Source of the DNA: Pseudomonadota bacterium
Lineage (GTDB): Bacteria; SAR324; XYD2-FULL-50-16; JAHJRI01
DNA: 7,503 nt
Direction: 5' to 3'
NCBI GenBank assembly: GCA_022360105.1
Contig: JAKSDL010000352.1
Coordinates: forward strand, 1 to 7,503
How positions within the stretch are numbered: the first letter of the stretch is position 1; each line of letters opens with the position of its first letter. Both the position numbers and the translations under genes were made by a program. Positions 5,816 through 7,503 of the stretch are shown here, one piece after another. The notes beneath the pieces are model-generated. The model was given only the letters and a program-made list of their open reading frames with translations. It was not told the DNA's origin and searched no databases.

Positions 5816-6592
5816 CTAATTTTTCATGCCACGGGCAATCGCATCCGGCCAACGGCGAAACGCCCAGAACAAAAATTTGAATACACCCGGTTTGATTAGT
5901 ATTCGTTTGTTTTTCTCAACAATATCTACCAGATACCCTGCCACTTGAGATGTTGTCAAAGTCGGCATGAACGGAGTAGGGGCCGGGATTCTCTCCTCAC
6001 TGCCCGGATTGTTCTCCCAATAGCTGCTATCCACCTTGCCAAACACGGCAAGAGAGACATTGACACCTGTTCCCAATAACTCAGATCTCAAGGCTTCGGT
6101 AAAACCTCTCAAAGCAAATCTGGCTGCAGAATAGGCTATGGCGTTGCCCTTGGGCAGAAAAGACGCATCTGAGGTCAGGTTAATGATATGACCACTTTTT
6201 CGCTCAACCATTTCCGGTAAAAAAGCCTTGGTAACAGCGAAGGCGGCCAGATAAGGAAGAGAGATCATATCCCGTGCCTGGGAGTGGCTGGTTTCCCGGA
6301 TCGTCATCCACTTTCCCATGCCGGCATTGTTAATGATGATATCAGGGATACCTGCTTTCTTTTTTACTTTGTTGAGTGTGGCTTGAGTCGCCTCGTTATC
6401 CGCAAGGTCAACCGGATAATAAAACGCCTTGCCACCATTGTTGGTTATCGTCTCGGCAACAGCCTTGAGTTCTTTTTCCCTGCGAGCCAGCAAAACAACA
6501 GTGTTTCCCATGGTACCAATGGTTTCGGCAGCTTTAGCGCCAATACCGCTGGATGCTCCTGTTATCAAAACAGTTTTGTTTGTTAGTTTCAT
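5816..6592 (-). CDS. SDR-family NAD(P)-dependent oxidoreductase with altered catalytic residues
   Basis: A 258-residue classical short-chain dehydrogenase/reductase. Seen in the sequence: the Rossmann cofactor motif TGASSGIG (11-18), Arg36-Arg37 after the second strand, which favours NADP(H), VDL (61-63), NNAG (88-91), Ser141 and Tyr154 at the usual 13-residue spacing, and FGKV (184-187) in place of PG. Two members of the Asn-Ser-Tyr-Lys tetrad differ: the YxxxK lysine is Arg158 (codon AGA) and the position aligned with Asn is Pro113. From memory a subfamily with 'Y-x-A-A-R' and 'S-x-P-Y' exists, so this may be a lineage trait and not decay. ATG 6592 is chosen because GGAG (6599-6602) lies six bases before it; ATG 6604 and GTG 6616 are in frame but the latter falls inside the operator palindrome. 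Substrate unknown. Confidence 0.9.
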   Translation of the reverse strand: MKLTNKTVLITGASSGIGAKAAETIGTMGNTVVLLARREKELKAVAETITNNGGKAFYYPVDLADNEATQATLNKVKKKAGIPDIIINNAGMGKWMTIRETSHSQARDMISLPYLAAFAVTKAFLPEMVERKSGHIINLTSDASFLPKGNAIAYSAARFALRGFTEALRSELLGTGVNVSLAVFGKVDSSYWENNPGSEERIPAPTPFMPTLTTSQVAGYLVDIVEKNKRILIKPGVFKFLFWAFRRWPDAIARGMKN

Positions 6593-6598
6593 TTCATT

Positions 6599-6602
6599 CT
6601 CC
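6599..6602 (-). promoter_or_regulatory. Shine-Dalgarno site fixing the SDR start
   Basis: GGAG on the minus strand, six bases before ATG 6592. The two longer in-frame starts (6604, 6616) have no comparable site, so the first eight residues of the longest frame are probably leader. Confidence 0.65.
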
Positions 6603-6611
6603 ATCTGAAAT

Positions 6612-6656
6612 TTCACATAATTAATTATTAAGTTACTTAATTATTAATTATGTGAA
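6612..6656. promoter_or_regulatory. 45-bp near-perfect palindrome, putative MarR operator
   Basis: Two 22-base arms around a central T at 6634, with a single mismatched pair. The core TTAAGT-T-ACTTAA is a perfect 13-bp palindrome, and each arm also contains the AT-rich near-palindrome ATAATTAATTAT. MarR dimers bind AT-rich palindromes of about 16-20 bp, so the element could hold two or three dimers. It lies immediately upstream of the SDR-marR genes and covers the predicted -10, which fits autorepression. It could also form a cruciform or an RNA hairpin in the leader. Confidence 0.75.
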
Positions 6657-6668
6657 CTAGAATGTCAA
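6641..6668 (-). promoter_or_regulatory. Predicted promoter of the SDR-marR-lytTR operon
   Basis: On the minus strand a perfect TTGACA -35 (6663-6668) is followed after 16 bases by TAATAA (6641-6646), or after 17 by AATAAT. The -10 lies inside the operator palindrome, so a bound MarR dimer would block RNA polymerase. Transcription would start about 40 bases before ATG 6592. Confidence 0.6.
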
Positions 6669-6796
6669 GATTCCCCGTCATTTTTCATTGTGTGTTGAAA
6701 AAGCCTTGGATAAAATATTGAAATGGTTACGCGAATTGTGATTTCGATGAAGGGAACTCAAAATTGTTCGCAAAACTGATTATTCAACCCTGAACT

Positions 6797-6802
6797 AGGA
6801 AG
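6797..6802 (+). promoter_or_regulatory. Shine-Dalgarno site of the DUF1801 gene
   Basis: AGGAAG three bases before the ATG at 6806, a slightly short spacing. No earlier in-frame start competes. Confidence 0.5.
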
Positions 6803-6805
6803 AAC

Positions 6806-7183
6806 ATGTTATATGATGTAAAAACCCCTGTTGAATATCTTGAACAGTTGGATCATGACTGGAGGAGGGAAAAGCTGGAAAGTCTCCGCGGATTAATTAT
6901 GTCAAAGGCCCCCGATCTTGTAGAAGATGTTCACTGGAAGATGCTTGGTTATGGCAACGGTGAAGACCGGGTGTTTCATCTGAATGTCCAAAAGCAGTAC
7001 GTAAGTTTATACGTGGGAAATGCCGATAAGGTTGATCCGGATGGCAGTCTGCTTGAGGGAATCGATGTGGGTAAGGGTTGTATCCGCTTTAAAAAATCCA
7101 CAGCCATTGAAAATACCAGGATAGATGAATTTATCGAAAAGACCGTTACCCTATGGAAAACCGGCCAAGATGTGGATTGTTAG
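6806..7183 (+). CDS. DUF1801 (YdhG-like) family protein
   Basis: A 125-residue cytoplasmic protein with the DUF1801 pattern: an N-terminal helix (VKTPVEYLEQLDHDWRREKLESLRGLI), the conserved 'W-K-M-L-G-Y' turn (44-49), paired strands VFHLNVQKQYVSLYVG (56-71), and the late GKGCIRFKK (89-97), where the strand and basic residues are strongly kept. Members adopt a frataxin/CyaY-like alpha-beta fold; some are described as iron chaperones, but the biochemical role of most is unknown. Length is usual for the single-domain form. It is transcribed away from the SDR operon, and the 213 bp between the two starts contains the operon promoter and presumably its own, though I see no convincing -35/-10 pair for it. 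The protein ends in Cys125. Confidence 0.88.
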   Translation: MLYDVKTPVEYLEQLDHDWRREKLESLRGLIMSKAPDLVEDVHWKMLGYGNGEDRVFHLNVQKQYVSLYVGNADKVDPDGSLLEGIDVGKGCIRFKKSTAIENTRIDEFIEKTVTLWKTGQDVDC

Positions 7184-7196
7184 GTTGATTCGTACC

Positions 7197-7283
7197 TATT
7201 CACCACAGAGGTCACAGGGGAAAGAGTTGGAATAGTAAAATGGTAAATATAAATTCCTGCTCTTCGTGTCCTCGTGGTGAATA
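7197..7283. repeat. Inverted repeat of the 'CACCACAGAG...GTGGTG' intergenic type
   Basis: TATTCACCAC (7197-7206) pairs perfectly with GTGGTGAATA (7274-7283); partial pairing continues inward through AGAGGTCAC against GTGTCCTC. The centre is unpaired and AT-rich. Units beginning CACCACAGAG with G-A-rich tails and ending in the complementary form are, from memory, a common intergenic repeat in many bacterial phyla. This copy lies just after the DUF1801 stop and may form the 3' end of its transcript. No T-run makes it a classic terminator. Confidence 0.6.
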
Positions 7284-7355
7284 AATACCTTTTGTTTACA
7301 ATTAACAATTGTCAGTTTTCCGGTCACAAAAAAAAGTGGCAGATTCATTTAATTC

Positions 7356-7503
7356 CTATGCACTTTTACCCAGGTACTTCTCCAGCTCCGGGGTAACCAT
7401 AAATTCCGATTTGATTTTTTGGTATTCCTCCTCCAACTGCCGAATTTTCCCCAAACTGCTTTTCTTTGCCCGTAACATGACATTCTTATCCGTGTAACGA
7501 GAC
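7356..7503 (-). CDS. C-terminal end of an unrecognised gene (partial)
   Basis: On the minus strand a frame is open from the window edge to the TAG at 7356-7358, giving about 48 residues: it runs SRYTDKNVMLRAKKSSLGKI, then a Glu/Lys-rich helix (RQLEEEYQKIKSEF), and ends PELEKYLGKSA. The charged heptad-like stretch suggests a coiled coil. The composition and absence of stops look like real coding sequence, but the family is not recognisable from this tail. The plus-strand frame over the same bases has no ribosome-binding site and is poor in coding character. Confidence 0.5.
   Translation of the reverse strand, partial: SRYTDKNVMLRAKKSSLGKIRQLEEEYQKIKSEFMVTPELEKYLGKSA

Noticed and set aside
6593..6616. 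Longer SDR starts at ATG 6604 or GTG 6616
   Set aside because: No Shine-Dalgarno at either; GTG 6616 lies in the operator palindrome, while ATG 6592 has GGAG at ideal spacing.
7309..7497. 62-residue plus-strand ORF near the right edge
   Set aside because: The antisense frame looks more like coding sequence, and the plus frame lacks a ribosome-binding site and motif.
1..7503. CRISPR array, tRNA, rRNA or insertion sequence
   Set aside because: No regularly spaced repeats, cloverleaf-like sequence or transposase was seen on either strand.

Overview
The window looks like a chromosomal segment of a Gram-negative, moderately AT-rich bacterium able to insert selenocysteine. The clues are an exported thioredoxin-fold gene with an in-frame TGA at its first catalytic cysteine, followed by a plausible bacterial SECIS hairpin, plus membrane proteins with N-terminal anchors and two families of intergenic palindromic repeats. 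Selenium use of this kind is common in Desulfobacterota and related anaerobes, but no gene here fixes the phylum. TGA also serves as an ordinary stop (zinc-ribbon gene, end of the thioredoxin gene), so a reassigned genetic code is unlikely.

Left part (1-1399): a short HicB-like antitoxin-domain gene, perhaps preceded by the last codons of a hicA-like gene; a convergent gene for a small membrane-anchored zinc-ribbon protein; then about 720 bp without a convincing gene, holding several small palindromes and a degenerate interspersed repeat (1009-1090).

Middle (1400-4257): the probable selenoprotein, a periplasmic TlpA/DipZ-like thioredoxin with a U-x-x-C active site (1400-1918); a DUF2062 membrane protein (about 2090-2608); and on the opposite strand a 550-residue membrane-anchored protein with alpha/alpha-toroid-like motifs (2605-4257). 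The stop codons of the last two genes overlap.

Right part (4258-7503): on the minus strand, an SDR oxidoreductase, a MarR-family regulator and a membrane-bound LytTR regulator lie close together (gaps of 7 and 26 bp) and probably form one operon read from a promoter whose -10 region sits inside a 45-bp near-perfect palindrome, the likely MarR operator. Downstream of the LytTR gene, and upstream of the 550-residue gene, are three copies of a 12-bp motif spaced 20 and 31 bp apart, which look like an activator array, perhaps for the LytTR protein. On the plus strand a DUF1801 gene follows, then a widespread-type inverted repeat (7197-7283) and the C-terminal end of an unrecognised gene cut by the window edge.

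The most notable feature is the TGA-containing thioredoxin gene: a conventional gene caller would split it into two ORFs or call it a pseudogene, whereas motif alignment and the downstream hairpin support a selenoprotein.
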